Positions 8,611 through 15,767 of a stretch of DNA of 43,269 nucleotides are shown one piece after another. The notes under the pieces are model-generated. The model did not search any database and had not been told where the DNA came from. It saw only the letters and a program-made list of their open reading frames with translations. The position numbers and the translations under genes are program-made. The stretch lies in contig JAZSMO010000008.1 of NCBI GenBank assembly GCA_045535935.1, forward strand, positions 1 through 43,269, given 5' to 3'. The DNA is from SVFI01 sp045535935. GTDB lineage: Bacteria; Bacillota; Clostridia; Lachnospirales; Lachnospiraceae. Each line of letters begins with the position of its first letter. Position 1 is the stretch's first letter.

Positions 8611-8672
8611 GTAAAAGCTGTTTATGTAAAGACGTAAAACGTAAAGATAATTCATATAGAGAGGTGAAAAAA

Positions 8673-8879
8673 ATGAAAGAAGGAATCCATCCAAATTATA
8701 ATCAGGCTACTGTAACATGCAACTGTGGAAACACATTCGTGACAGGTTCTACAAAAGAATCAATCCACGTTGAAATCTGTTCAAAATGCCATTCATTCTA
8801 CACAGGCCAGCAGAAATCAGCAAGAGCAGATGGACGTATTGATAAGTTCAATAAGAAATACGGCGTTGTTAGCAAATAA
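8673..8879 (+). CDS. rpmE: 50S ribosomal protein L31 (zinc-binding type)
   Basis: This is a 68-residue ribosomal protein of the large subunit. Four cysteines at positions 16, 18, 36 and 39 (CNCG and CSKC) form the zinc-ribbon site, so this is the zinc-containing C+ form rather than the zinc-free paralogue. The N-terminus MKEGIHPNY and the C-terminal DGRIDKFNKKYG are characteristic. The ATG at 8673 is preceded by GAGGTGAA; an upstream in-frame extension overlapping rho has no family support. A strong terminator follows. Confidence 0.97.
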   Translation: MKEGIHPNYNQATVTCNCGNTFVTGSTKESIHVEICSKCHSFYTGQQKSARADGRIDKFNKKYGVVSK

Positions 8880-8889
8880 TGTGACGAAA

Positions 8890-8923
8890 AAGGTTGAGAT
8901 TTCTTATCTCAACCTTATTTTTT
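8890..8923 (+). terminator. Rho-independent terminator after rpmE
   Basis: AAGGTTGAGAT (8890-8900) pairs perfectly with ATCTCAACCTT (8906-8916) around a five-base TTCTT loop. It is followed by ATTTTTTTAT, a textbook intrinsic terminator closing the rpmE transcript before the DUF1385 gene. Confidence 0.93.
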
Positions 8924-8976
8924 TATAACTGTTTCAGAGAAGAAACTTTTGAGACATACAGGAGCTGAGGTAAAAA

Positions 8977-10050
8977 ATGGCGAAAAAGGCAAGCGACCAT
9001 TATTGTGGAATCGGAGGTCAGGCGGTACTCGAGGGCATCATGATGAAAAACAAAGATGTCTACGCTGTGGCTGTCCGTAAACCGGATGGAAAGATAGAAG
9101 TGAAAAAAGAAGAGTATAAGGGAAAAGCGGACAGTAAGTGGAAACAGCTTCCGTTTATTCGCGGTGTGTTCAATTTTGTGGACTCTCTTGTGCTTGGTAT
9201 GAAGTGTCTGACGTATTCGGCGTCCTTCTATGAGGAAGAGGATGTGCAGGAAGACAGTGCGCTTGACAAGGCAGCAGGCAAGCTGTTCGGCGAGAAGGCA
9301 GAGGATGTCTTTATGGGGTTGACCGTAGCATTTTCTATTGTTATGGCGGTGGCACTTTTTATGATTCTTCCTTATTTTTTGGCGGAGCTTCTTTCCAAGG
9401 TAGTGGCAAACGATACGCTGCTTGCGCTTTTTGAAGGAATTATCCGAATTCTTATTTTCCTTTCCTATGTGGTGCTGATCTCGCTCATGAAGGATATCCA
9501 CCGTGTCTACCAGTATCACGGTGCAGAGCATAAGTGCATCAACTGTCTGGAAAAGGGAAGAATTTTAAATGTAGAAAACGTGAAGAAAAGTTCACGTCAG
9601 CACAAACGTTGCGGAACCAGCTTCCTGTTGTTTGTCGTGTTTATCAGTGTGATTCTTTTCTTCTTTATAAGAGTGGATCAGCCGGTACTCAGATTGGTGG
9701 TACGTCTGGCGTTGATTCCTGTTATTGCAGGAATTTCTTATGAGATTATCCGCCTTGCGGGAAAGACCAACAATATTTTTGTGCGTATTATTTCCGCACC
9801 GGGAATGTGGCTTCAGAAATTGACGACCAAAGAGCCGGACGATGACATGATTGAGGTGGCGATTGCAGCTATCGAGGCTGTGTTTGACTGGAAAGAATAT
9901 TTCAAGACCGAATTTGGTTATGATGTGGACGAGGCGCAGAAGGTTTCTGCAAAATCACAGAAGATCGCCGAGGAGCTGAAGGCGGAGGCAGAGGCCGAGC
10001 CGACAGAGGTGGCTGAGCCGGAAACTGCCGATGAGCAGGAAGAGTCATGA
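8977..10050 (+). CDS. yqhQ: DUF1385 membrane protein (YqhQ family)
   Basis: This 357-residue protein belongs to the DUF1385/YqhQ family, conserved in Firmicutes beside rpmE, prmC and prfA. The N-terminus carries the family signature GIGGQAVLEGIMMK. A central HGAEHKC motif (about residues 178-184) follows two hydrophobic stretches near residues 112-145 and 148-168, and another pair of membrane segments lies near 210-250. A hydrophilic, Ala/Glu-rich tail of about 45 residues ends the protein. The function is not established. Its stop overlaps the prmC start by four bases (ATGA), indicating tight coupling. Confidence 0.92.
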   Translation: MAKKASDHYCGIGGQAVLEGIMMKNKDVYAVAVRKPDGKIEVKKEEYKGKADSKWKQLPFIRGVFNFVDSLVLGMKCLTYSASFYEEEDVQEDSALDKAAGKLFGEKAEDVFMGLTVAFSIVMAVALFMILPYFLAELLSKVVANDTLLALFEGIIRILIFLSYVVLISLMKDIHRVYQYHGAEHKCINCLEKGRILNVENVKKSSRQHKRCGTSFLLFVVFISVILFFFIRVDQPVLRLVVRLALIPVIAGISYEIIRLAGKTNNIFVRIISAPGMWLQKLTTKEPDDDMIEVAIAAIEAVFDWKEYFKTEFGYDVDEAQKVSAKSQKIAEELKAEAEAEPTEVAEPETADEQEES

Positions 10051-10901
10051 GATACGCCGATTTATATGCACAGGGAAAAACTGCTTTAGAGAAGGCGGAG
10101 ATTGCGGAGGCGGCGCTGGATGCAAGACTTCTTTTGGAGTTTATCTGCGAGACGGACCGGACAACACTTTTTGCTCATCCGGAGAAGGACGTTAGCATAG
10201 AGCAACAAGAGTGTTTTGAAGAATTGATTGCAAAGCGCAGTACGCATATTCCGCTGCAGCATCTGACCGGACAGCAGGATTTCATGGGACTTACCTTTAC
10301 GGTAAATGAACATGTACTGATTCCGAGACAGGATACAGAGATTTTGGTGGAAGAAGTGATGCGGGATTTGCATGACGGAGTGCACATTTTAGATATGTGT
10401 ACGGGATCCGGTTGCATACTGTTGAGTTTACTGCATTACTCCAACGATACGACCGGCGTGGGAGTGGATTTGTCTAAGGAGGCTCTTGAGGTAGCACAGG
10501 CTAACGCCGAGAGGTTGGGAATGGAAGAGCGTGCGCGGTTTGTGCACAGTGATCTGTTTGAGGCGATTGACGAGACGTTTGATATCATCGTTTCCAATCC
10601 GCCGTATATCCGCACGGATGTGATCGAGACGCTGATGCCGGAGGTGCGTGACCACGACCCTCGCATGGCGCTGGACGGAACTGCGGACGGACTTTATTTT
10701 TACCGCAGAATCATAGAAGAATCAGAAAAATACTTAAAGAGAGGCGGACAGCTTTTCTTTGAGATAGGCCATGATCAGGCGGAGGATGTAGTTACCCTCA
10801 TGCAACATCATGGATATAAAGAGATTGAAGTAAAAAAGGATTACGCCGGACTCGATCGCGTCGTGTACGGTATATTCTTAGGAGGAAAAAAAGATGTTTG
10901 A
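10047..10901 (+). CDS. prmC: Peptide chain release factor N5-glutamine methyltransferase
   Basis: This 284-residue enzyme uses S-adenosylmethionine to methylate the GGQ glutamine of release factors, raising termination efficiency. An N-terminal helical domain (about 1-75) precedes the Rossmann-fold methyltransferase. The SAM-binding motif is DMCTGSGC (116-123) and the catalytic, glutamine-binding motif is NPPY (184-187). It lies directly before its substrate gene prfA, overlapping it by eight bases, and overlaps yqhQ by four. This arrangement is highly conserved. Confidence 0.96.
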   Translation: MRYADLYAQGKTALEKAEIAEAALDARLLLEFICETDRTTLFAHPEKDVSIEQQECFEELIAKRSTHIPLQHLTGQQDFMGLTFTVNEHVLIPRQDTEILVEEVMRDLHDGVHILDMCTGSGCILLSLLHYSNDTTGVGVDLSKEALEVAQANAERLGMEERARFVHSDLFEAIDETFDIIVSNPPYIRTDVIETLMPEVRDHDPRMALDGTADGLYFYRRIIEESEKYLKRGGQLFFEIGHDQAEDVVTLMQHHGYKEIEVKKDYAGLDRVVYGIFLGGKKDV

Positions 10902-11967
10902 CAAATTGGAAGATTTAGTACATCGTTTTGAGGACATTATGTTTGAGCTCAGCTCACCGGGTATTGCGGACGATCAGAAGCGTTTCCGTTCCCTGATGAA
11001 AGAGCAGAGTGACTTGACACCGATCGTTGAGGCGTACAAAGAGTATAAGGGATGTAAAGAGACCATCGACGACAGTCTTTCCATGCTGGAGGAAGAGTCC
11101 GATGAAGATATGCGCGAAATGCTCAAGGAAGAGTTGAACGATGCAAAGAAGCGTGTGGAAGAACTGGAAAATGAGCTCAAGATTCTGCTTCTGCCGAAGG
11201 ACCCGAACGACGACAAGAACGTTATCGTAGAAATCCGTGCAGGCGCCGGTGGAGATGAGGCTGCACTTTTTGCAGCGGAAATCTATCGTATGTATGTACA
11301 TTATGCGGAAGGCCGTCGCTGGAAAGTAGAGACGATGGAAATGGAAGAAATCGGAATCGGCGGTATGAAGTCCGTTACCTTCATGGTAACCGGACAGGGC
11401 GCTTATTCTGTTCTCAAATATGAGTCCGGTGTACACCGCGTACAGCGTGTTCCGGAGACAGAATCCGGCGGACGTATCCACACCTCCACCATCACCGTAG
11501 CTGTGATGCCTGAGGCGGAGGAAGTGGACGTAGTTATCGATGAAAAGGATATCCGTATCGACGTATGTCGTGCATCCGGATCGGGCGGACAGTGTGTCAA
11601 CACGACCGACTCTGCAGTTCGACTGACCCATATGCCGACCGGTATCGTAATTTACAGCCAGACAGAAAAATCACAGATTCAGAATAAGGCGAAGGCATAT
11701 GCGCTTCTGCGTACCAAGCTGTACGATTTAGAGCAGCAGAAAGCCCACGACGCGGAAGCTGAGCTGCGCCGAAGCCAGGTCGGAACCGGTGACCGTTCTG
11801 AGAAGATCAGAACCTACAACTTCCCACAGGGCCGTGTGACAGATCACAGAATTAATCTTACTTTGTATAAATTGGATAAGATTATGAACGGTGATATTCA
11901 GGAAATTATCGATGCTTGTATCGCAGCGGATCAGGCGGCGAAGTTATTGAAAATGAATGAGAATTAA
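10894..11967 (+). CDS. prfA: Peptide chain release factor 1
   Basis: This 357-residue release factor recognises UAA and UAG stop codons and triggers hydrolysis of peptidyl-tRNA. The codon-recognition tripeptide is PET (187-189) in VPETESGGRIHTS, the RF1 type rather than the SPF of RF2. The catalytic GGQ lies at 231-233 in GSGGQCVNT. AGGAGG precedes the ATG inside the end of prmC. The gene closes the housekeeping operon and is followed by a strong terminator. Confidence 0.97.
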   Translation: MFDKLEDLVHRFEDIMFELSSPGIADDQKRFRSLMKEQSDLTPIVEAYKEYKGCKETIDDSLSMLEEESDEDMREMLKEELNDAKKRVEELENELKILLLPKDPNDDKNVIVEIRAGAGGDEAALFAAEIYRMYVHYAEGRRWKVETMEMEEIGIGGMKSVTFMVTGQGAYSVLKYESGVHRVQRVPETESGGRIHTSTITVAVMPEAEEVDVVIDEKDIRIDVCRASGSGGQCVNTTDSAVRLTHMPTGIVIYSQTEKSQIQNKAKAYALLRTKLYDLEQQKAHDAEAELRRSQVGTGDRSEKIRTYNFPQGRVTDHRINLTLYKLDKIMNGDIQEIIDACIAADQAAKLLKMNEN

Positions 11968-11978
11968 GACAAATATTG

Positions 11979-12022
11979 GCGATGATGTGCTTTTGGGATG
12001 CATATCATCGCTTATTTTTTTG
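11979..12022 (+). terminator. Rho-independent terminator after prfA
   Basis: A 12-bp stem (11979-11990 with 12000-12011, one G-U pair) and a nine-base loop are followed by TTATTTTTTT. It lies 11 bases after the prfA stop. Confidence 0.92.
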
Positions 12023-12111
12023 TGTGGACTCTGTTTTTGGATATATTGTCATCTCCTATTTGGGGTGTTTGGATGTATGTATAGCCTTTATGGAAAATAG
12101 TAATAGAAGAG

Positions 12112-12172
12112 GAACAAATGTTCTTGTTGTAAGATGCCGATTATGATATAATATGTATAGAACATATGTTTG
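12112..12172 (+). promoter_or_regulatory. SOS-type promoter bracketed by two LexA boxes
   Basis: A promoter with TTGTTG (12124-12129), a 17-base spacer and TATAAT (12147-12152) is flanked by two palindromes. GAACAAATGTTC (12112-12123) abuts the -35 element, and AGAACATATGTTTG (12159-12172) covers the predicted start site. Against the Bacillus-type LexA/DinR consensus CGAACRNRYGTTYG, the upstream box matches 12 of 14 positions and the downstream box 13 of 14. Two boxes placed exactly where a repressor would block polymerase strongly suggest LexA control of the next gene. Confidence 0.8.
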
Positions 12173-12236
12173 CAAAACAAGAGCGGATGTATAGAAAATG
12201 CGTGTGGAAGAATATATCTGAAAAGGAGGAAAAGAT

Positions 12237-13049
12237 ATGGGAAGTAGTGTTAATGTAAAAGGAGCAGAAATATCTATATTAACTTTAAATGATAAAGATT
12301 ATATTTCATTAACAGATATGTTAAAAGCCAAAGATGGTGATTTTTTTATCTCTGATTGGTTAAGAAATCGAAATACAGTAGAATTTTTAGGTATATGGGA
12401 GCAGATACATAATCCTGATTTTAATTATGGCGAATTCGCCATAATTAGAAGTAGTGCAGGATTAAACAGCTATAAGATTAGTGTAAAGGAATGGACAGAG
12501 AAAACAAATGCTATAGGGATATTCGCAAAAGCAGGGCGTTATGGTGGTACATATGCATATAAAGATATAGCATTTGAATTCGGAATGTGGATAAGCCCAG
12601 AATTTAAAATATATTTAATTAAAGAATTTGAACGCTTAAAAGAAAAGGAGCAGGAAAAATTAGGGTGGAACGTCAAAAGAGAACTTGCAAAAGTGAATTA
12701 TCACATTCATACAGATGCAATAAAACAAAATCTAATTCCAAAAGAACTGACAAAGCAACAGACGTCCATTATTTATGCTTCAGAAGCAGATGTATTGAAT
12801 GTAGCATTATTCGGAATGACGGCAAAACAGTGGCGAGAAAGTAATTCTGGTTTAAAAGGAAATATAAGAGATTATGCATCTATTAATGAGTTGATTTGCT
12901 TATCGAATATGGAAAATATTAATGCCGTTTTGATTGAGGATGGAGTTTCGCAAAAAGAGAGATTGATAAAACTGAATAAGATAGCAATACATCAGATGAT
13001 GATTTTAGAAGAGAAACAGGGGCATAAATATCTGGAGCAGATGGATTAA
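12237..13049 (+). CDS. KilA-N domain protein, predicted SOS-induced
   Basis: This 270-residue protein has an N-terminal KilA-N domain (about residues 5-115, with ISLTDMLKAKDGD, WLRNRNTVEFLG and GRYGGTYAYKDIAFEFGMWI). KilA-N is a DNA-binding-type fold common in phage and large DNA viruses. The C-terminal part (about 130-270) is helical and carries ADVLNVALFGMTAKQWRE; I do not recognise a nuclease or enzyme motif. The start has AAAAGGAGG nine bases upstream. The gene is markedly AT-rich compared with prfA and stands alone between terminator and non-coding DNA, suggesting acquisition, perhaps from a prophage. The promoter carries two LexA boxes. Confidence 0.88.
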   Translation: MGSSVNVKGAEISILTLNDKDYISLTDMLKAKDGDFFISDWLRNRNTVEFLGIWEQIHNPDFNYGEFAIIRSSAGLNSYKISVKEWTEKTNAIGIFAKAGRYGGTYAYKDIAFEFGMWISPEFKIYLIKEFERLKEKEQEKLGWNVKRELAKVNYHIHTDAIKQNLIPKELTKQQTSIIYASEADVLNVALFGMTAKQWRESNSGLKGNIRDYASINELICLSNMENINAVLIEDGVSQKERLIKLNKIAIHQMMILEEKQGHKYLEQMD

Positions 13050-13162
13050 AAAGTGGTATATGGAAAGGGAGATAAAATTTTAAGGAGAACTATTAAGTTG
13101 ATAATACAATATAAGGCTAATATCTTTGCTCAATGATGATAAGAAATCTATTTGAAAAAGTG

Positions 13163-13190
13163 TTGCATCACATAATTTCGCTGCTATAAT
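13163..13190 (+). promoter_or_regulatory. Sigma-A promoter of a possible small RNA
   Basis: TTGCAT (13163-13168) and TATAAT (13185-13190) are 16 bases apart in a region without a long gene. The predicted start is near 13197. Confidence 0.55.
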
Positions 13191-13196
13191 AAAACC

Positions 13197-13303
13197 ATAA
13201 AAGGCAATCGCCATTTATGCCCCTTAGGGGTACAGAGTGGTTGACCTGGATGAAAGAAAAATACAAATCCTTCCCTCACTAGCCAAAGTACAGGGAAGGG
13301 TTT
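13197..13303 (+). ncRNA. Candidate small RNA (about 107 nt), possibly with a mini-ORF
   Basis: A transcript from the promoter at 13163-13190 would contain a GGC-AATC-GCC hairpin, the palindrome CCCCTTAGGGG (13220-13230) and a 12-bp stem (13265-13276 with 13292-13303, one G-U pair). That stem is followed by TTTGTTACGTT, a weak terminator tail. A 31-codon frame also runs from GTG 13237, with AGGGG six bases upstream, to TGA 13330, and re-opens directly after that stop. The region could therefore be a small RNA, a small peptide gene or a decayed coding fragment. No Rfam family is recognised. Confidence 0.35.
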
Positions 13304-13555
13304 GTTACGTTAGTGACAAATCAAATAAATGAATGTCAGTAAAGCTAAGAGAAACATTCCAAAATGCTCCGTCGAATGTAAAGAGGACGTTGCAGCAGGA
13401 ATTGATAAAATAACAGATTTTTGCAGTATGATATAGAAAAATAGTGTAAAAATAGTGAAAAAATAAATCTATGAAATAAAGTATATACATCTACTTGAAA
13501 TCAATGATTTTCTATGCCGTTTTTTGCAAGGAGGCTTAATCCTTAGGCCGGTTGC
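13304..13555. other. AT-rich spacer with no recognisable gene
   Basis: Only a short frame (13333-13437, 34 codons) continues in phase after the TGA at 13330. It has no ribosome site and no recognisable similarity. The rest is A-rich non-coding sequence, apart from the 3' region of the minus-strand peptide described next. Confidence 0.5.
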
Positions 13556-13633
13556 CTATTCATTTTTTCTATCCAACCATTTACAAATATAATACGAAAT
13601 TACACCTGCCATGATAGAAAGGTATTCTCCCAA
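13556..13633 (-). CDS. Small hydrophobic peptide, type I toxin / holin-like family
   Basis: The minus strand encodes about 25 residues whose core, IMAGVISYYICKWLDRKNE, matches the many tiny Firmicute peptides annotated as holin-like or type I toxin-antitoxin toxins: one membrane helix ending in YYICKWLD and a charged tail. The start is uncertain. The TTG at 13633 gives 25 residues without a clear ribosome site, while the ATG at 13612 gives 18 residues with GGGAG about 13 bases upstream. The 3' region keeps GC-rich complementary segments (GGC with GCC, AAGG with CCTT). No antitoxin RNA promoter could be fixed. Confidence 0.5.
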   Translation of the reverse strand: MGEYLSIMAGVISYYICKWLDRKNE

Positions 13634-13704
13634 TTGAAATAGATTTTTGATTATATTATAATTGCTACACAGGCAAAACGCCGAATGTTAAGGCAGGTGA
13701 CATT

Positions 13705-14205
13705 ATGGGTAAAATAACCCCAATTGGGTATTCGCGAAAAAGAATAGGTGTTTTTCTGGCAGTAGCAATTGTTATAGGAACAGTGCTTCTTATGAGTATG
13801 TTTGTAATGAGCGGAGCGTCTTTAGCTGATATTAAATATTTTGGAATTGTAGCAGCCATATTGGCGCTAATGTTTATATTTTCTGATGTAACATCCAATA
13901 TGAAAAATAAGAAAAAGATGATGCACATGGAGTATATGTTATCGTGTCCTGTCGTAAAAGGAGAAGTTATTGAGATTCGGCGCATACCTTTTTTCTTTGG
14001 CAAAGAATTCCCCGACAATCCGTATTTCTATTATAAAAACAAAAATGTTGTCTGGCGTATTGTTGTGTCTTTTGAGGATCCGGCCACCGGTATGGAGGAA
14101 ATAGTAGTCTCTGAAAAGTACAGTAAAAACGTCGATTCGTACATAAAAGAAAAGTGTGTCAATGTTCATTATTCCCCAAACAGAGAATATTGGATAGAGA
14201 TTTGA
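13705..14205 (+). CDS. Small membrane protein with two N-terminal helices, DUF3592-like
   Basis: This 166-residue protein is not confidently recognised. Residues 13-35 and 42-62 are membrane helices in a probable hairpin. A soluble C-terminal domain of about 95 residues follows, with VVKGEVIEIRR, VVWRIVVSFEDPATG and VNVHYSPNREYWIEI. That pattern of a short beta barrel reading like a modification or exchange check resembles DUF3592-type proteins. AGGTGA precedes the ATG. The gene is AT-rich and lies between the small-peptide region and the XRE regulator with no obvious shared promoter. Confidence 0.6.
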   Translation: MGKITPIGYSRKRIGVFLAVAIVIGTVLLMSMFVMSGASLADIKYFGIVAAILALMFIFSDVTSNMKNKKKMMHMEYMLSCPVVKGEVIEIRRIPFFFGKEFPDNPYFYYKNKNVVWRIVVSFEDPATGMEEIVVSEKYSKNVDSYIKEKCVNVHYSPNREYWIEI

Positions 14206-14239
14206 GTTTATTTTGTAGACTTTATTCTTTTTTGCGCAT

Positions 14240-14295
14240 GCAACTGCGCTAGTTGCGATAAGTAGGTGGAGCGCAACTGCAGTTGCGGGTATAAT
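14240..14295 (+). promoter_or_regulatory. Two operator-like inverted repeats before the XRE regulator
   Basis: GCAACT-5-AGTTGC (14240-14256) and the perfect palindrome CGCAACTGCAGTTGCG (14272-14287) share the same half-site. Their centres are about 31.5 bp apart, three helical turns. TATAAT follows at 14290-14295, so the second repeat occupies the -35/spacer region. No good -35 hexamer is seen. Autoregulation by the downstream HTH protein is the likely reading. Confidence 0.6.
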
Positions 14296-14343
14296 TTTTT
14301 ATATATTCAATTATGAAATAATTATACAAAGGGGGTACTCGCT

Positions 14344-15018
14344 ATGTCATTAGGAGAACAAATTAAGTATGCCAGAGAAATGAAAAATATGTCACAAGAA
14401 GAACTTGCTTCCCGGTTGGGGGTTAGTCGACAGGCTGTTTCGAAATGGGAAAACAATCTTACTGTTCCACAGGGAATTAATAAAGATATGTTGAAACAGA
14501 TTTTGGAAGTGGATGTTTTAGAAAATGAAGTTGCCATGAAAAAAAAGATCAATTTACCAGCCTTACTGGGTTGGGGATTTACAACGATTTTAGTTATGAT
14601 ACTGGTCATAATTTGCATGAAAGATGTTTTAGGGGGAGAAGAAAAAGTAGGAGGACAACAAGAACCTGCCATTAGAAGCATTACATTTTATGACGAAAAC
14701 CAAAAAATTGTAGAGGCAGAGGCACTTTGGTATAATTCTGCAAATATAGAAAGTATTCTAGTGCAATGGGAAGGCGGTACACCAAACAGTATTCAAATGT
14801 TTGCAACACCGAGCGGAACAGAAACATTGGATGAAACGGAATTATTGCAGACCAAAATTGTGGAAGATGGAGATAATGTAGAATTGTTAGATGCTGATGC
14901 ACTTAAAGATGGCTATATGTGGCATGTTTATTTTCAATTAGATTTTGGGAATAACAATATTATAATATCCGATTTGTATAATGTTTTATATGACGAAAAT
15001 ACAGGAGAGATTAAATGA
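14344..15018 (+). CDS. Membrane-anchored XRE-family HTH regulator
   Basis: This 224-residue protein starts with a Cro/C1-type HTH (residues 4-58; EQIKYAREMKNMSQEELASR and VSRQAVSKWEN). A single membrane helix at about 78-98 follows, then an extracellular domain of about 120 residues of unknown fold. The layout suggests a one-component regulator sensing something outside the cell. GGGGGT precedes the ATG, and two matching inverted repeats lie upstream, probably its own operator. The stop overlaps the next start (ATGA), so the glycosyltransferase is probably co-regulated. Low GC suggests acquisition. Confidence 0.8.
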   Translation: MSLGEQIKYAREMKNMSQEELASRLGVSRQAVSKWENNLTVPQGINKDMLKQILEVDVLENEVAMKKKINLPALLGWGFTTILVMILVIICMKDVLGGEEKVGGQQEPAIRSITFYDENQKIVEAEALWYNSANIESILVQWEGGTPNSIQMFATPSGTETLDETELLQTKIVEDGDNVELLDADALKDGYMWHVYFQLDFGNNNIIISDLYNVLYDENTGEIK

Positions 15019-15749
15019 AGGTATATATTTCGGTCATCATACCGGCGCATAATGAAGAAAAATACATAGAGAGATGCGTAAAATCCATAAAAAGATCGGC
15101 AAAACAGTTCCGGGGAACGGTTGAGATTATTGTTGTGTGTAACAGATGTACCGACAAGACGGCTGAAATTGCGGAAAATAATGGGGCAAAAGTTATTTTC
15201 AATGAGGACAGATGTATTGCAAAAGTCCGCAATGCCGGGATATCAGCAGCCAAAGGAAAGATTATCGTTACAATAGACGCCGATAATCGAATGACGAAGG
15301 GGACATTGTCGGAAATATACAGCCTTCTCAGAACCGGAAAATATATCGGAGGAGGAGCACCGATACGCTTTGAACGGTATTCATTTCCGCTATGGTGCAA
15401 TGATATTCTGTGTAGGATATCATTTGGCGTTACAGGATTGTACAGTGGTATATTTTGGGCAAAAAAAGACAGCTTTGATGCAATCGGAGGTTTTGCGGAT
15501 CAAAAGGCTATGGAAGATGTGGCAACGGCCAAAATGCTGAAGAAATACGGAAAAAAACAAGGCAAGAAATATACGACACTTCGCAAAAATTATCTGATTA
15601 ATTCAACGAGAAAATATGATGATTTGGGGGATTGGTTGTATTTCAAACTGATGTTTCAAAATATCGGGACATTTTTAAAAGCAGCAATGGGAGACAAAAC
15701 AGGGCTGGACAGGTTGTTGGATGAGATGTTTTACGAGTATAATGACTGA
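15015..15749 (+). CDS. Family 2 glycosyltransferase
   Basis: This 244-residue GT-A-fold enzyme transfers a sugar from a nucleotide donor. The N-terminal SVIIPAHNEEKYIERCVKSI, the RCTDKTAEIAE region and the VTIDADNRM segment (the DxD-like metal site) are typical of GT2. FWAKKDSFDAIGGFADQKAMEDVATA supplies the acceptor/ED motif region. No membrane helix is strong, so it is probably cytoplasmic or peripheral. It overlaps the membrane HTH regulator by four bases, with AGGAGAG as ribosome site. Donor and acceptor are unknown. Confidence 0.85.
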   Translation: MKVYISVIIPAHNEEKYIERCVKSIKRSAKQFRGTVEIIVVCNRCTDKTAEIAENNGAKVIFNEDRCIAKVRNAGISAAKGKIIVTIDADNRMTKGTLSEIYSLLRTGKYIGGGAPIRFERYSFPLWCNDILCRISFGVTGLYSGIFWAKKDSFDAIGGFADQKAMEDVATAKMLKKYGKKQGKKYTTLRKNYLINSTRKYDDLGDWLYFKLMFQNIGTFLKAAMGDKTGLDRLLDEMFYEYND

Positions 15750-15767
15750 TAATCAAAGGAGACAAGC

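Noticed and set aside
8487..8672. N-terminal extension of L31 overlapping rho
   Set aside because: It would span the rpmE promoter and leader; the ATG at 8673 has a strong ribosome site and gives the standard 68 residues.
13220..13230. CCCCTTAGGGG palindrome as a mobile-element end or attachment site
   Set aside because: No second copy, direct repeat or integrase was found nearby; it is more simply read as a hairpin in the small-RNA candidate.
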